Notes under the pieces: model-generated
Databases searched by the model: none
Seen by the model: only the letters and a program-made list of their open reading frames with translations
Told to the model about the DNA's origin: nothing
NCBI GenBank assembly: GCA_040902535.1
Contig: JBBDXD010000001.1
Location: forward strand, 81,161 to 145,160
Source of the DNA: Dehalococcoidia bacterium
Lineage (GTDB): Bacteria > Chloroflexota > Dehalococcoidia > DSTF01 > JACRBR01
Direction of reading: 5' to 3'
DNA length: 64,000 nt
Position numbers and translations under genes: made by a program
Shown here: one piece after another, positions 27,101 to 38,136 of the stretch
Numbering within the stretch: position 1 is the stretch's first letter
How the letters are laid out: each line of letters opens with the position of its first letter

Positions 27101-30100
27101 ACCCAGAACCCCGCGGCCGCCTTCGTTGATGTCTACGCATCCAGCTTCCTCGGCGCTGGCGGGCTCACGGAAGGAACGCGCTACGTCGGATCGACCTCGC
27201 CGGACGCCAACGGCAACTGGACCCTGACGACTTCCGTCACCCTGTCGGATAGCGACTACTACACGGCAACGGCGAGCGGGCAGTTCGGTCCGACATCGGA
27301 ATTCTCTCATTGCGTCGATCCCGACGGCGATGGCAGCCCTGATTCCGACGGCGATGGCCTGTGCGACACCTGGGAGACCCTGGGCATCGACTTCGACGGC
27401 GACGAGGTGATCGACCTTCAGTTGTATGACCTCGATCAGGATGGCACGGTGCAGGCCGGAGAGCGGGCCGATCCCATGCACAAGGACCTCTTCGTCGAAG
27501 CGGACTGGATGGCCCAACACCAGCCGAACTCGCAGGCGCTTGCCGCCGCCGTCGCATCTTTCGCAGCGGCCCCCGTCGCGAATCCGGATGGCACCACCGG
27601 GATCCGGCTGCACGTCCAGCGCGATGAGTTGGCCGCGGCGCACGCCAGCCTTCTCGCGTTCACGCCTTGCACCAGCGCGGCCGCCGCTGGAAGCGCCGAC
27701 TTCGATTCGATCAAGTCGGCCAGCTTCGGCACAGCCGCCGAGCGCGGGAATCCGAAAGTCCTTGGCGCGAAACGTCTGGTCACCCGTTACGCGCTCTTCG
27801 CGCACAGCCTGCAAGGCCGAGGCAGCACATCCGGATGCGCGGAACTTCCCGGCAACGACTTTGTCGTCACCCTCGGTGGCTGGAGTACCGTCGGCGGTCA
27901 CGCGGTCGGCAGCCCGGATCAGCAGGCCGGGACGTTCATGCACGAGATGGGGCACACCCTCGACCTGCGCCACGGCGGCGCCACCAGCGTCAACTGCAAG
28001 CCCAATTACATCAGCGTGATGAGCTACTCTCGCCAGTTCAGCAGCCCGACCGGGCGAACGCTCGACTACTCTCGCCTGGCGTTACCGGCACTCAACGAAA
28101 ACAGCCTGGACGAAAGCGCCGGCATCTCGGGCCTCCCCGGCGAGATCACGGTCTACGGCCCCATCGACCCGATCGGCCCGCCCGGCGTCCCTGCACCATC
28201 CCTGGGCATAATGACCGGCGGCGCCTGGGTGGTGGTCGTGCCCACCGACGACCCGATCGACTGGAACTTCGATGGCGATACGTCTGACACTGGCGTTGCA
28301 AGCGACATCAACCGGATTCGCCTCGGCGGAGGCGGCTGCGGGTTTGAACTTGACTCGGACGCGGACGGCACCAACGACGCGGAAGTCCTCAGCACCCTGG
28401 GCGGCCACGACGACTGGTCAAACATCCGGTACAACTTCCGCCACAGCCCCGACTTCGCCGATGGCGTGCATCAGACACACGACGAGGATGTCGAGGAGAT
28501 CACCTTCGAGGAGGCAGCGTCGCTCAGTCCTGACACCGACGGCGACGCCCTCGTGGATCTGCTCGACAATTGCCCCAACATCGCCAACCCCGGACAAGAA
28601 GACGCCGATGACGACTTCGAGGGCGATGCTTGCGAAGCCGTGACGCCAACGCCGACGGATACCCCGACGGATACGCCGACACTGACGCCAACACCAACCG
28701 CCGTCCCCACGGATACCTCGACGCCCACCAACACTCCGACGGCGAGCAACACCCCCACGCCTACGTCCACGCCGAGCAACGGGGTGTTCGTTGTTAACAG
28801 CACCGTCGACGCCGTCGACGCCGCGCCGGGCAACGGCGTGTGTGCTTCTGCGGCGGGCGAGTGCACGTTGCGAGCAGCGGTTATGGAGGCAAACCGGGGC
28901 GCAGGCGCCACGCGTGTGATCACCGTCCCAGCAGGCACCTACCGACTCACGCTCGGGCCAAACGATCCCGAAGGTGACTTCGCCGAGGACCGCGGCGACC
29001 TCGATCTTGGCGGGAGCAAGCAGTTCACCATCATCGGCGCGGGCATCGATCAGACGATCGTCGATGCCACGGGCTTCTCGCGCGTGTTCGACGTGCGCGG
29101 CGGGGCAGAGCTCCGCGGCATGACGCTGCAGAACTCCGGCGCGCAAGGCATCATCCACCGGCAGAGCGACCACGGGTTACCGATGACGCTCGACCGCGTC
29201 CGCGTCACGGGGATCACAGGCGGCGGCTCGGCGGCCGTGTTGAGCCTGGGCCTGGTCATCGTCAAGGACAGCCGCGTCGAGAACAACGCGGGCGGCGGCT
29301 TTGGCCTTTTCTTCACCAACGCGCAGGCCCGGCTCGAGTTGTACGACAGCACCGTCTCAGGGCACGGCGATACGGGCATTCGCCTCGACCAGAATAAGTC
29401 GGCGCTGATTGTCCGCAGCACGATCTCTGACAACGAATCGAGCGGTGACGGCGGCGGCATTTACAACATCGGCAGCACCGTGACGATCATCGACAGCACG
29501 ATCAGCGGCAACCGCGCCAGCGGGCGCGGCGGCGGCCTGGCCAACCTGGGCACCTCGACGATCACCAACAGCACGTTCAGCGGTAATAGCGCCGGCATGG
29601 ACGGCGGCGCCATCTTCAACGACTACTCCGCCGTCATGACGCTCAGCGACTCTACCGTCGTTGCCAACCTCGCCGACGCCGACGGCAATGGCACGGGCGA
29701 TGGCGGAGGCCTCACGAGTCCCGCGGCAGGTTCCGTCACGCGGACGATCATCGACGCGAACGGTGATGCGGCGGGAGAAACACCCGACTGCGCGGGCGTA
29801 TTCACGTCGGGAGGCAACAACCTGATCGGCGATAGCGCCGGATGCGTGCTGGTCGGAGACGCGGGTTCGAGCGTCCTCGGGACTCCGGCGGGCCTATTTG
29901 CGCTCGCCGATAACGGCGGGCCAACGCACACGCACGCCCTGGCTCCCGCGAGCGCAGCGCTCGATGCCGCGGGAGATGGCTGTCCGCCGGCGGACCAGCG
30001 CGGCGCCACGCGCCCGCAGGGGGCGGCCTGCGACATCGGCGCTTACGAGCGCGATGCCGGCGCACCCGACGTCGCCGATCCTCCGGCTCTTCCGGCGCCA

Positions 30101-32413
30101 GCCTCACCCGGCGTGATCGCCGTGAACGACTTCGCGGATTCGCCTGACGCCGCGCTCAACGGCGTCTGCGCGGACGCGACCGGCGTCTGCACCCTGCGCG
30201 CCGCTATCATGGAGGCGAACTTCCAGGCAGGACCGCAGGTCATCGACCTCCGCGCAGGCACGTTCCTGCTGAGCCGCCCCACTACCGAAAACTTCACGGT
30301 GAACGCGTCCGTTGGCGACCTGGATGTCGTCGACGACCTGTTGGTCCGTGGCGCAGGATCGGGGCAGACGATCATAGACGGCGGCGCTCTCGACCACATC
30401 TTCGGCGTCGCCGGGCCGAACGCGGTGCCCTCCATCCCGCAGGCAGTCATGTTTGAACTGCAGGGCGTCTCCGTTGTGAATGGCGCACCGCACAACCGGG
30501 CACCGAACTGCCCATGCCCGGGCCTGCTGGAGCACGTCGGCCCGGCCAACGGCGGCGGAGGCATTCAGGCGGAATTGACGTCGGTGGTGTCGCTTGTAGA
30601 CGTGATCGTGAGTGACAACGTCGGCTGGGGGATAAGCGGCGGGACGATTATCGTTCGAAACAGCGAGGTCAGCAACAACACCCACCAGGGGATCATCGGT
30701 ACATACAGCACTCTCGGCGTGAGCTTCTCGATCGTGGACAGCACCGTCTCGAACAATGGGCTTGCCGGTATCGCGTTTAGCAGCTTCGGCTCGAACTCTG
30801 CCTTTGTGCGTTCTCGCATCGAAGGGAACGGGGCTTCAGGGATCTCGCTGACCGGATCCGGGACAGCGTATGTCGTCGACAGCACCATCGCCAACAACTC
30901 AGGACAGTCCGGCGGCGGCATCAACAGTAACGTCAACCTCGTGATTAGCGGCAGCACGATTAGCGGCAACACCGCGCCAACGCCGTTTTCCGGGTTCGGC
31001 GGCGGCATTGCCAGTGCTGGCAGCCTCACTATCTTGAACTCCACCATCAGCGGCAACTCGACGTCGGGCGACGGAGGCGGTCTCAGCGTGAGCACGACCG
31101 CGCCCGCGACCGCCGAGCTGATCAACGTCACGATCACCGGCAACAGCGCCGACAGCGACGCCGACGGCCAGGGGAACGGCGGCGGCATCCGCCACGGCGG
31201 CAACCGAACGACCATGCGCAACGTCCTCATCGGCGGCAACCGCGACCTCAGCGCGCCCGCATCCGACCCCGACGACGACCTGAACGCCCCGGATTGCGCC
31301 GCATCGTTCCAGAGCATTACGTCCGCGGGCCACAACTTGATCGCCGATCCCAAGGAGTGCTTCCGCCTCGGCGACGCCGACTCCGATATCACCGGCGTCG
31401 ACGCTCAGCTCGGGCCGCTCGCCGACAACGGCGGACGCACCGAGACGCACTCGTTGCTCGCGGAAAGCCCCGCGGTTGACGCGGGAGCGAACGTTGGGTG
31501 CCCGGCGATCGACCAACGCGGCGTCTCGCGGCCCCAGGGCAGTTCGTGCGACATCGGTGCGTTCGAAGCTGATGGCGTATTTGCCCCCACTGCTACCGCG
31601 ACGCCCCCGGCAACTGCGACAAGCACGGCGTCGCCCACCGCGACCGAGACCGCAGTCCCCACCGCGACCGAGACGCCTGAGCCGACCAACACGGCTACAC
31701 CGACGCCAACAAACACGGGCGTACCGACCGCCACAGACACCGCGACCCCGACCGCAACGAACACGGTGATAGCCACGGCCACCAACACGTCGACACCCGC
31801 GGCGACGGACACGGCGATAGCGACCGCGACGAACACGCCCACGCCGACGGCGACGAACACGGCGAGCGCCACGCCATCGGGCACGCTTACGCCCACGTCT
31901 ACCGCCACGTTCACGTGGACGCCCAGCCCGACTGCTTCGCCGACGGAGATTCCCTCCGTCACGCCCATGCCTACCGTTGCCGCGGCGAGCGCGACGCCCA
32001 CGCGTATGACGACGATGGCGCCCGGGCGCACGGCCACTCCTCGCGGCACTCAGACGGCGACACGTACGAGGACAGCCGTGCCCACGGCGACGAATACGCC
32101 GAAGCCGAAGGCAACGAAGACGACGACCCGCACGAAGACAGCCGTGCCCACGGCGACGAATACGCCGAAGCCGAAGGCAACGAAGACGATCTCTGGCACG
32201 AGCACGCCGAGGCCGAACGATCAAAAGTGCGCCGACGTAACGGGCGATGGTCGCGTAACGCTGAAGGACGTGTTGCGCATCGTCGAGCGGCTCGGCTCCG
32301 GCGAGGACGAGAAGCGATACGCGCGGAAGTACGACATCAACGATGACCGCAAGATCACGGGGTTGGATGTCGCGCTCGCCGTGAAGCAGCTTGGCGAGCG
32401 CTGCCGGCAGTAG
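24182..32413 (+). CDS. Giant exported RCC1/CSLREA beta-helix protein with metzincin and dockerin
   Basis: About 2,743 aa if begun at CTG 24182, or 2,665 aa from GTG 24416. The frame is open from 24125 but has no ATG, GTG or TTG before 24416, which falls inside the first RCC1 repeat; a signal-peptide-like stretch ([17 protein letters not shown]) precedes it. In order: seven RCC1-like repeats with C-W-G cores (to about 25500); CSLREA domain and right-handed beta-helix (25550-27000); a metzincin-like protease with [11 protein letters not shown] (27941-27973) and Met-turn VMSYS (28016); thrombospondin-3-like acidic repeats (28530); Thr/Pro linker (28640-28785); CSLREA/beta-helix two (28790) and three (30110), each ending CDIGA(Y/F)E; a Thr/Pro-rich linker (31580-32210); C-terminal dockerin ([34 protein letters not shown]). 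It is probably surface-displayed or secreted. Confidence 0.85.
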   Translation: MRDVASRLSSLRQRAALAAAILVGVVASASSPATLEPASLPLIPIPQARFTVTQTVAGNAHSCALNTTGALRCWGANNVGQLGDFTSASRERPVPVVGYETGGVTFVSSTSDHTCAVLADTSLKCWGGNAYGQVGNGTSGNAWLGAVPVCETGSGFFCTGGNELIGIASVATGDRHTCALMLSGGVKCWGDSFFGQIGDGISGTAAGSTLPVDVPGLSSGVTHISAGGFNTCAILTGGALKCWGNNYNGQLGIGTFPNAPLAAGETCPSAPEPGAKCLSRPADVTGLSSGAAEVAVFDTTCARTTGGAAKCWGYNGNGEVGSGAVTPANPGVPIGVPPNHPVAMPTDVVGLTSGVDAIAQSCALLATGAAQCWGDNFLGQLGDGSFTNSATPVDVTGLPGPAATAPSGGAHRCIVLSDGLEMCWGSNSSGQLGAPSDICYPGFLNIACSASPLEVLFGFVVNTTSDASDAGVNDRICDTLPATPGRQCSLRAAIEQGNAIAGTDYILFDIGSGVRTISPASLLPELVSTTLIDGRTQGGYAGKPLIEIDGTIAGPAANGLVLMARGSTVRGLAINRFQLNGLWLLGEGEHLVEANYIGLDPTGELDQGNAQSGIRIDSPDNVVGLSAAAFAAEARNVISGNGMDGIAIFGAFAKNNLVRGNFIGTDDDAETAIANAGDGVAISGASENEIGHHDGGIATRSVIAGNTRNGISIVGASAVLNRIRGNHIGITDVGNTALGNGDNGIDVQSPFNVIGGTAADHRNVIGGNGEDGLLLHNAADQNQILGNRIGVGVSSELPPLPNGSGILISDAEQNIIGGAQDGAGNLLAGNTNFGLAIIGTDAIRNQVSGNDIGWAAGDTVGNGLGGVLIHDGSANIIGGLQGVEPGGTCQGDCNSISDNGGAGVIVTGDAATNRIRGNSIFRNAGLGIDLGRDGITWGDPGDLDVGPNALFNAPEIVSVTFSASTVTFTGTLDTQNPAAAFVDVYASSFLGAGGLTEGTRYVGSTSPDANGNWTLTTSVTLSDSDYYTATASGQFGPTSEFSHCVDPDGDGSPDSDGDGLCDTWETLGIDFDGDEVIDLQLYDLDQDGTVQAGERADPMHKDLFVEADWMAQHQPNSQALAAAVASFAAAPVANPDGTTGIRLHVQRDELAAAHASLLAFTPCTSAAAAGSADFDSIKSASFGTAAERGNPKVLGAKRLVTRYALFAHSLQGRGSTSGCAELPGNDFVVTLGGWSTVGGHAVGSPDQQAGTFMHEMGHTLDLRHGGATSVNCKPNYISVMSYSRQFSSPTGRTLDYSRLALPALNENSLDESAGISGLPGEITVYGPIDPIGPPGVPAPSLGIMTGGAWVVVVPTDDPIDWNFDGDTSDTGVASDINRIRLGGGGCGFELDSDADGTNDAEVLSTLGGHDDWSNIRYNFRHSPDFADGVHQTHDEDVEEITFEEAASLSPDTDGDALVDLLDNCPNIANPGQEDADDDFEGDACEAVTPTPTDTPTDTPTLTPTPTAVPTDTSTPTNTPTASNTPTPTSTPSNGVFVVNSTVDAVDAAPGNGVCASAAGECTLRAAVMEANRGAGATRVITVPAGTYRLTLGPNDPEGDFAEDRGDLDLGGSKQFTIIGAGIDQTIVDATGFSRVFDVRGGAELRGMTLQNSGAQGIIHRQSDHGLPMTLDRVRVTGITGGGSAAVLSLGLVIVKDSRVENNAGGGFGLFFTNAQARLELYDSTVSGHGDTGIRLDQNKSALIVRSTISDNESSGDGGGIYNIGSTVTIIDSTISGNRASGRGGGLANLGTSTITNSTFSGNSAGMDGGAIFNDYSAVMTLSDSTVVANLADADGNGTGDGGGLTSPAAGSVTRTIIDANGDAAGETPDCAGVFTSGGNNLIGDSAGCVLVGDAGSSVLGTPAGLFALADNGGPTHTHALAPASAALDAAGDGCPPADQRGATRPQGAACDIGAYERDAGAPDVADPPALPAPASPGVIAVNDFADSPDAALNGVCADATGVCTLRAAIMEANFQAGPQVIDLRAGTFLLSRPTTENFTVNASVGDLDVVDDLLVRGAGSGQTIIDGGALDHIFGVAGPNAVPSIPQAVMFELQGVSVVNGAPHNRAPNCPCPGLLEHVGPANGGGGIQAELTSVVSLVDVIVSDNVGWGISGGTIIVRNSEVSNNTHQGIIGTYSTLGVSFSIVDSTVSNNGLAGIAFSSFGSNSAFVRSRIEGNGASGISLTGSGTAYVVDSTIANNSGQSGGGINSNVNLVISGSTISGNTAPTPFSGFGGGIASAGSLTILNSTISGNSTSGDGGGLSVSTTAPATAELINVTITGNSADSDADGQGNGGGIRHGGNRTTMRNVLIGGNRDLSAPASDPDDDLNAPDCAASFQSITSAGHNLIADPKECFRLGDADSDITGVDAQLGPLADNGGRTETHSLLAESPAVDAGANVGCPAIDQRGVSRPQGSSCDIGAFEADGVFAPTATATPPATATSTASPTATETAVPTATETPEPTNTATPTPTNTGVPTATDTATPTATNTVIATATNTSTPAATDTAIATATNTPTPTATNTASATPSGTLTPTSTATFTWTPSPTASPTEIPSVTPMPTVAAASATPTRMTTMAPGRTATPRGTQTATRTRTAVPTATNTPKPKATKTTTRTKTAVPTATNTPKPKATKTISGTSTPRPNDQKCADVTGDGRVTLKDVLRIVERLGSGEDEKRYARKYDINDDRKITGLDVALAVKQLGERCRQ
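32071..32189 (+). repeat. 66-bp tandem repeat in Thr/Pro linker
   Basis: Two copies of a 66-bp unit share 53 identical bases (32071-32123 and 32137-32189), encoding [16 protein letters not shown] twice. It reflects recent expansion of the linker before the dockerin. Confidence 0.85.
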
Positions 32414-32826
32414 TGCGGCGTCGATGACCGCGCGTCTTCGGTTCGATCCGTCGCCGGCACGAACGTGATCGAACGAACGCCGAACAGGCGCCGTGCCAGG
32501 CGGGACGCGCTACGACGATGCGTCACGACGGAAGATGTTGCGGCCGAACTTGATGCGCTCGCCATCGTAGTATTCCACGGATAGTTTCCAGCATCTCAGC
32601 CTTCACCTGTTCTCTCGTTTTGGGATCGGCCTGTCGAGGCCCTTGCGCCAGCCGGGAACGCACCCTGGGCGAATTCGACGTACTCCTCGGGCGGTCCCTT
32701 CAGATCAGGGTGCGGAACACCATGTGGACATCGTGCCCGGTGTTCGCGATGCTGTTGTCGGCGCGTCCTAACCCCTACCCTCGCTCAGGTGAGTGGCGCG
32801 CCGTTTTTACGAACGCGGAACCCTCC
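32414..32826. other. Intergenic stretch after the giant gene
   Basis: 413 bases without a convincing gene. Short frames here lack coding-like composition and have no ribosome binding site. Confidence 0.5.
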
Positions 32827-33610
32827 ATGCAGTCACTTACGATAAACGGCCAGCGGCTTGAATACGAGTTCGTCGGCGACGACCCTCTCGTCGTCCTTGT
32901 GAACAACCCCCTTGCCGTTGGCGGGGCAGCGACAGGCTGGCCGATCCGCTAGTCAAGGCGGGACGGCGCGTGCGGATCTTCGAAAACCACGGACCCGCCT
33001 CGGCATCAATCCTGGAGTTCACGGATGGCCTCGCCGGCCTACTCGATGCGCTTGAATTGCGATCCGCGTGCGTTTGGGGTTGGTCAGGCGGTGCCGTGAT
33101 GCGCGTCATGATCTCGCCGGGCGCATCGTACTCTTGGCCACCACCGGAAGGTTCACGACTTTCTTCCGCGTGTTCAGTAAGGCATACAGAGACTCCCTCA
33201 CTCTCGGCACCGAGGACGGCGCGAACATGAGATCCGTGCTGATGATGCGGGGCCAGATGATGCCTGGCATGATCTTCAACGACGCCGTCGTGGCGGCCGT
33301 CGCCGCTGGCGCATCGCCGCCCGAAGTGCACCGCCGGGCGTTCGGTGATACGGCATACGAACCGCGGCTGGATGCGCTCGCGACCATTGCGGCGCCAACT
33401 CTGGTCGTCGGGTTTGAACTGGGTCTCTTGATTCCGGCTACCCTTGGACGCGAGGTCGCAGATGTCATCAAGGGTTCCCGCTACGCTGAGATCGCCGGCG
33501 CCACGCATATGGCTCCTCTCACACATCCCAAGCAGATCATGGAACGAGCTCTGCCATTCCTGAACGTCAGGGATCGGGATGAGACGAAAATGGCGTTGGC
33601 GCCAGACTGA
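32827..33610 (+). pseudogene. Alpha/beta hydrolase, frameshifted
   Basis: ATG at 32827 opens MQSLTINGQRLEYEFVGDDP. The frame breaks near 32950 and continues in another as FENHGPASASILEFTDGLAG with the nucleophile elbow GWSGGA (about 33090). A second break near 33115 leads into LAGRIVLLATTGRFTTFF and the lid and C-terminal part, with a final His (GATHMAPLTHPKQIME) and stop at 33610. Two indels, so it is inactive unless these are sequencing errors. The family is typical of small esterases or peroxidases of the alpha/beta fold. Confidence 0.6.
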
Positions 33611-33983
33611 TCGGCTCGCTAATCCGACACGATGGGTGGATGCTGCAGTCGTTCGAGTCATTTTCTTTACCTCAATCCGGACTGGGTCCGGCGTGACAAC
33701 GACGTCGTCAACGCGATTGTCCTTCTTAGGGATTGTCATCGTCCTTCTTGGGCACGCAACAAAAGGGGCGTCACATGCGTACGCCACGATGTCGTCATAG
33801 TGGCCTGCAGGCTCTGCCTACCCTGGTCCGCGCCGTCGCCCTGCGCGGCGTCATCGTTGACACCCCTCTGGGACGCAATACCCACTGCAAATGAGACCGC
33901 AGGCCCATGGCAATGAGACCGCTACGGCGTAGCCTCACTTCGAGGGCGCTTTGCCCACGAGCAAACTATCAGGAGGAGATCCT
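33611..33983. other. Intergenic stretch before sodC
   Basis: 373 bases with no supported gene. A short duplicated word (AATGAGACCGC) occurs near 33890-33920. Confidence 0.5.
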
Positions 33984-34550
33984 ATGAAGATGGTATGGGG
34001 ACTGGTCGCCGCGGCGACCGTTCTGGTCGGCGGGCTTTCGTATTTTGCGGCCGGAGGCGAGGCGGGCGGCAGTTCGTCCCGCGATGGCTCAAGCGCGCGC
34101 GCCACGTTGCGTGATGCGAACCAGGCGGAGGTCGGGAAGGTGAAGCTCAAGCAACGGGGTGACGCGGTAGAGATCCGAATAGAGGTTGATGGATCGGTGA
34201 CTCCCGGCTTCCACGGCTTTCACGTACACGCGACTGCTGCGTGCGTTGCGCCGTTTACCTCAGCCGGCGGGCACTACAACCCGAGCAGCGCTACGCACCG
34301 CGATCACGCAGGCGACCTGCCAGTCTTGTACGTCGACGCCGACGGCGAGGCTGAAGCGCGCTTCTCCACGGATCGCTTTGGGCTGAACGCTCTGTTCGAC
34401 GCGGATGGAAGCGCGTTCATCCTGCACGCTGGCCCTGACAACTACGCGAACATCCCGACCGACCGCTACGACCCGGACCCCGACGCAACGACGCTTGCTA
34501 CCGGCGATGCCGGTGGCCGCATCGCCTGCGGCATCATCGAAAAGCGCTGA
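33984..34550 (+). CDS. sodC: Copper/zinc superoxide dismutase
   Basis: 188 aa. AGGAGGAGA at 33971-33979 sets ATG 33984. A signal or anchor sequence (residues 1-25) is followed by a low-complexity spacer and the SOD domain. Copper ligands are H80 and H82 (HGFHVH), the bridging H97 (GGHYNP) and H148 (FILHAG). Zinc ligands are likely H105, H108 and D111 (HAGDLP). Cys87 and Cys near residue 182 can form the structural disulphide. It removes superoxide outside the membrane. The UbiB-like gene starts 4 bp after its stop, so they are probably co-transcribed. Confidence 0.9.
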   Translation: MKMVWGLVAAATVLVGGLSYFAAGGEAGGSSSRDGSSARATLRDANQAEVGKVKLKQRGDAVEIRIEVDGSVTPGFHGFHVHATAACVAPFTSAGGHYNPSSATHRDHAGDLPVLYVDADGEAEARFSTDRFGLNALFDADGSAFILHAGPDNYANIPTDRYDPDPDATTLATGDAGGRIACGIIEKR

Positions 34551-34554
34551 GGTG

Positions 34555-36027
34555 ATGGAGGTGCGAGTGCTTGACGACCATGGTGCAGCGGAAGATAGCT
34601 CCGCTGAGCGATCGTCGCGGGTGCTCGCCCCTCGTCCGATTGACCTGCCGAGCGGTGGCCTCGTGCGCCGCGTCCGACGCCTCACACGGATCGCCGCGCT
34701 CGCAGCCAGACACATGCCGCCCGTAGCCGCCCGCAAGCTTTTGCGGCGGCCGGGCGGCGCGGCGACAGCAGGTCGACGGATCTTCGACGGTCTAGGGGCT
34801 ACCTACATCAAGTTCGGGCAGTTCATCGCGTCGGCTCCTGGCATCGTCGGCGATGAGGTGGCGGAGGAGTTCCGGGGTTGCCTCGATGCTGGGCCCGCGG
34901 TGCCATTTCGACACGTGCGCGCGCTCGTCGAGTCGGAGATGGGGTGCCCACTCGGTGACGTGTTCACTCATTTCGAGGAGACGCCACTGGCGGCCGCCTC
35001 CATCGCGGTCGTCCACCGTGCGACGTTGCTAGACGGCACCCCCGTCGCCGTGAAGGTGCTGCGGCCGGGCATCGAGCGCGCGGTTGCGACGGACCTCGCG
35101 ATGATGGAGGCATGGGTGCGGTTCCTCGCGGCGCGAGGCATCGACCAGGCCTACAACATGGTGGGACTGGTAGTGGGTCTTAAGGCGCAAATCGCCGAGG
35201 AGTTGGACCTGGGCAACGAGGCACGCACGATGGACGCCTTCCGCGCGCTTTTCGCGGAGTTCGAGATGTCGCTCCTCGTCGTGCCGCAGGTCTATCACGC
35301 GCACTCCTCGCGGCGCGTCTTGACGATGGAACTCCTGGATGGAAAGCCGCTGGATGATCTGGGGCATGCACGGGCGCGCGGCGTAGACCCGGCGCCGCTG
35401 GTCCGCGAACTCCTGTCTGCCTGGGTCGTTTCGAGCCTTCGCGCCGGCGCGTTCCACGCGGATATCCACGCCGGCAATCTGCTGCTGCTCACCGATGGCC
35501 GGCTCGGCATGATCGACTGGGGGATCATCTCGCGGCTCGACGACGAGTCGCTGCTCATGTTCCGCGGCATATGCGAGGCGGCTGCGGGCCGTGAGGAAGC
35601 GTGGGATGACCTGACGGTGTTCATGATCCGCGCGAACGGTCCGAGCTTCTACGCGTTGGGGCTGAACGACGAGCAGATCCGTCGCTTCACGCGGGCCAAC
35701 ATGGAGCCAGTGCTCGTGTTGCCGTTGCGCGAGGTCAGCATGTCTTCGCTGCTCCTGACGGGTGACGACGTCGTGCGCCTCGCGACCGGTGAAGCGCCGA
35801 CCCGGCGCTCCATCCGCCAAAAGCTGGCGGGAATGAGGGCGGCCGGACGTTCGTACCGCAGCGCCGTGCAGTCCGGCGCGTTCGAGACGCCGATGATGCG
35901 CATGGGGTTTCTGTCCATCAAGCAACTCGTCTACCTCGAACGCTACGGACGCATGTACATCCCGGACGAGACGCTCCTGGGAGACCGCGATTTCCTGCGG
36001 CGCGCGCTCGCCGAAAGCAAGACTTGA
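34555..36027 (+). CDS. ABC1/UbiB-family atypical kinase
   Basis: 490 aa. ATG 34555 (a GTG at 34552 is possible). UbiB hallmarks: KFGQ (86-89), the Ala-rich loop near 147-152 that replaces the glycine-rich loop, Lys167 (AVKV), ExD-type ELDLGNE (216-222), the catalytic-like HADIHAGN (301-308) and the DWG at 321-323. The C-terminus is helical. UbiB proteins support quinone biosynthesis or lipid handling through ATPase activity. Co-location with sodC suggests a link to oxidative stress or membrane quinones, which is an inference. Confidence 0.88.
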   Translation: MEVRVLDDHGAAEDSSAERSSRVLAPRPIDLPSGGLVRRVRRLTRIAALAARHMPPVAARKLLRRPGGAATAGRRIFDGLGATYIKFGQFIASAPGIVGDEVAEEFRGCLDAGPAVPFRHVRALVESEMGCPLGDVFTHFEETPLAAASIAVVHRATLLDGTPVAVKVLRPGIERAVATDLAMMEAWVRFLAARGIDQAYNMVGLVVGLKAQIAEELDLGNEARTMDAFRALFAEFEMSLLVVPQVYHAHSSRRVLTMELLDGKPLDDLGHARARGVDPAPLVRELLSAWVVSSLRAGAFHADIHAGNLLLLTDGRLGMIDWGIISRLDDESLLMFRGICEAAAGREEAWDDLTVFMIRANGPSFYALGLNDEQIRRFTRANMEPVLVLPLREVSMSSLLLTGDDVVRLATGEAPTRRSIRQKLAGMRAAGRSYRSAVQSGAFETPMMRMGFLSIKQLVYLERYGRMYIPDETLLGDRDFLRRALAESKT

Positions 36028-36076
36028 CGTCAGCGAGGGCGGGGCGCGCAGAGAACAGGTGTATAGTCTGCCTACC

Positions 36077-37411
36077 ATGAGCATCAACGTCCTCTGGCGG
36101 CACAAGCCTCTGACTGCGGTCGTGGTGGTGGTCGCGTCGGCGGCGCTGATTGAAGCGTTCTTGATCCCTGGCGCACTCCCGTTCGCCATCATCCTCACCG
36201 TGGCCTACGTGCTGATCCGGCTCGTCGCGACCCGCCTCTCCCGCGTCATCGCGCGGGTCCAGCTCAGCATCCGCTGGAAGATCGTCGCGGCGCTGAGCCT
36301 CATGGCGCTGCTGTTCGTAGCGGGCGCTGTGATCAACTTCGAGGCGATGGACTACATGCACGTCGAACTGCATGCGATCCTCGACCTCCAGCAAGAAGAT
36401 CCGCAGCGTCTCACGGCCGCCGTTGAAGACCTGGAGCAGACGCAGCACGGATTCCTCTTCTCCTCCGCTCCGATGCTTGCCATCATCGGCGCCCTGGTCA
36501 CGATCACCCTCGGCGCGGCAATCGCCATCTCCGTGATCGAGCCGTTGGAGAAGATGAAGCAGGCGATGCGGCGGATCGCGACCGGCGACTTCTCACAGCC
36601 CGTCGAGGTCAAGAGCCGTGACGAACTTGGCGAGCTTTCCGACCACATCAACCGCATGGCTGACGACTTGGCGCGCTTGCAGGCAGCAACGCTCGCCGAG
36701 GAGCGGTCGCGGGCGCTAAGGGATCAGATCATCCGGGTGACGGCAGCGCAGGAAGATGAGCGACGGCGCATATCTCGCGAGTTACACGACGGTCTCGGGC
36801 CCTCACTGGCGGTCACCGTCAACCGATTGCGTGCTTGCCAACCGCTGGTACGCAGCGATCCCCAGGCCGCAGAAGTTGAACTGGAAGACCTGAGCAAGAC
36901 GGTGAGAGGACACATCCAGGATATTCGCCAACTGATCAACGGGCTCAGGCCGCTCACCATTGACCAACTGGGGCTCGTCGGCGCGACGCGGCAGCATCTC
37001 GAGCAATTCGCCAGTGAGACAGGTATCGAAGTGCTGTCGCTCCTGTCACCCGTGTCGCTTGATCCGTACGCCGAGGTGACGATCTTTCGTGTCCTCCAGG
37101 AGTCTCTAATCAACGTACAGCGACACGCAGGCGCCGATCACGTTGAAGTGCATCTGCGACAAACCGTTGACGGCGTCGAGCTCACGGTGCGGGACAATGG
37201 AAGCGGGTTCGACCAACGCCGCCACGGCACGCGAACTGATGCGGGCGTCGGCATCCTAGGGATGCGCGAGCGGGCCGAGATCACCGGCGGGCGTCTATGG
37301 ATACGAAGCAGCCCGGGGAACGGCTGCGAGGTGAGGCTGACCGTGCCGAGCCGCCAGGCTGAAAAGAGAACGGAGGCGGCACTTGGAAGCCATCCGAGTC
37401 CTGTTAGCTGA
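36077..37411 (+). CDS. NarX/LiaS-type sensor histidine kinase
   Basis: 444 aa. Four membrane segments (about 12-30, 34-50, 68-88, 133-154), a HAMP domain (about 150-205), and a HisKA_3 domain with phospho-acceptor H237 (RRISRELHDGLGPSL). The HATPase_c domain has the N box (ESLINVQRHAGA) and G box (DNGSGFD, GVGILGMRERA). The short loop between segments 3 and 4 (about 45 residues) would be the sensor. A TATAGT hexamer lies only 10 bases before the ATG, so the transcript may be leaderless. The gene overlaps the response regulator. Confidence 0.9.
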   Translation: MSINVLWRHKPLTAVVVVVASAALIEAFLIPGALPFAIILTVAYVLIRLVATRLSRVIARVQLSIRWKIVAALSLMALLFVAGAVINFEAMDYMHVELHAILDLQQEDPQRLTAAVEDLEQTQHGFLFSSAPMLAIIGALVTITLGAAIAISVIEPLEKMKQAMRRIATGDFSQPVEVKSRDELGELSDHINRMADDLARLQAATLAEERSRALRDQIIRVTAAQEDERRRISRELHDGLGPSLAVTVNRLRACQPLVRSDPQAAEVELEDLSKTVRGHIQDIRQLINGLRPLTIDQLGLVGATRQHLEQFASETGIEVLSLLSPVSLDPYAEVTIFRVLQESLINVQRHAGADHVEVHLRQTVDGVELTVRDNGSGFDQRRHGTRTDAGVGILGMRERAEITGGRLWIRSSPGNGCEVRLTVPSRQAEKRTEAALGSHPSPVS

Positions 37412-38066
37412 CGACCACACGCTCTTTCGCAGGGGCATCGCCACGATGCTCAGCCAGATGCCTGGCATCGAAGTCATCGGAGAGGCGGCCAATGGAAGCG
37501 ACGTGGTCACGCTGGCGAACGAGCTTGTGCCTGACGTGATCCTGATGGACATCAAGATGCCCGAGCAGAGCGGGATCGAAGCGACACGCGCGATCCTCAA
37601 GGAGAACCCGCACATCGGCATCATCCTCGTGACAATGTTCGATGACCCGGAGTCGGTCTTCGACGGCATGCGCGCCGGCACGCGTGGCTACGTGCTGAAG
37701 GAAGCGGAGCCAGAAGAGCTGCGCCGTGCGGTTGAGGCCGCCCACCGCGGTGAGGTGATGCTGTGCCCGGTGATTGCGAGGAGGGTGCTCGATCACTTCG
37801 CGGGCGAATCGCAGCAGGCGCTGCGCCCTCTTCCCTACGAGCAACTCAGTCAGCGGGAACTTCAAGTGCTACAGCTCGCCGCAGATGGACTCACCAATCG
37901 CGACATCGCGCAGCGGCTCGTTATCAGTGAGAAGACCGCCAAGAACCACATCGCCAACATCTTCTCGAAGCTCAACGTCAACGATCGGACGCAAGCCGTG
38001 ATCCAGGCGTTGCGGATGGGCCTCGTGACGATGTCGCCGGCGGAACCGCGGCAGGGCCGCGACTGA
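37383..38066 (+). CDS. NarL/FixJ-type response regulator
   Basis: 227 aa, TTG start with GGAGG upstream, overlapping the kinase gene by 29 bp. The receiver domain has the acidic pair D10-D11, phospho-acceptor D56 (VILMDIKMP), Thr in the TMFDDP region, and Lys (VLKEA). The C-terminal LuxR-type helix-turn-helix is clear (LSQRELQVLQLAADGLTNRD, IAQRLVISEKTAKNHI). It pairs with the kinase at 36077 and is expected to bind DNA as a dimer after phosphorylation. Targets are unknown. Confidence 0.92.
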   Translation: MEAIRVLLADDHTLFRRGIATMLSQMPGIEVIGEAANGSDVVTLANELVPDVILMDIKMPEQSGIEATRAILKENPHIGIILVTMFDDPESVFDGMRAGTRGYVLKEAEPEELRRAVEAAHRGEVMLCPVIARRVLDHFAGESQQALRPLPYEQLSQRELQVLQLAADGLTNRDIAQRLVISEKTAKNHIANIFSKLNVNDRTQAVIQALRMGLVTMSPAEPRQGRD

Positions 38067-38136
38067 CGCCCTATTGCGTCATAGCGCTCCACTCGACGCT
38101 CCCATTAAAGTTGCTCCTAGCCAGCGGCGGGAGCAC

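Noticed and set aside
25016..27973. 985-aa open frame on the minus strand
   Set aside because: It is the antisense of the giant gene, whose domains are clear on the plus strand. High GC makes long antisense frames; no motif or ribosome site supports it.
32837..33787. 316-aa minus-strand frame
   Set aside because: Antisense of the frameshifted alpha/beta hydrolase, whose motifs are on the plus strand.
36024..36067. Full sigma70 promoter for the histidine kinase (TTGACG and TATAGT)
   Set aside because: The hexamers are 32 bp apart, too far for one promoter; only the TATAGT is mentioned.
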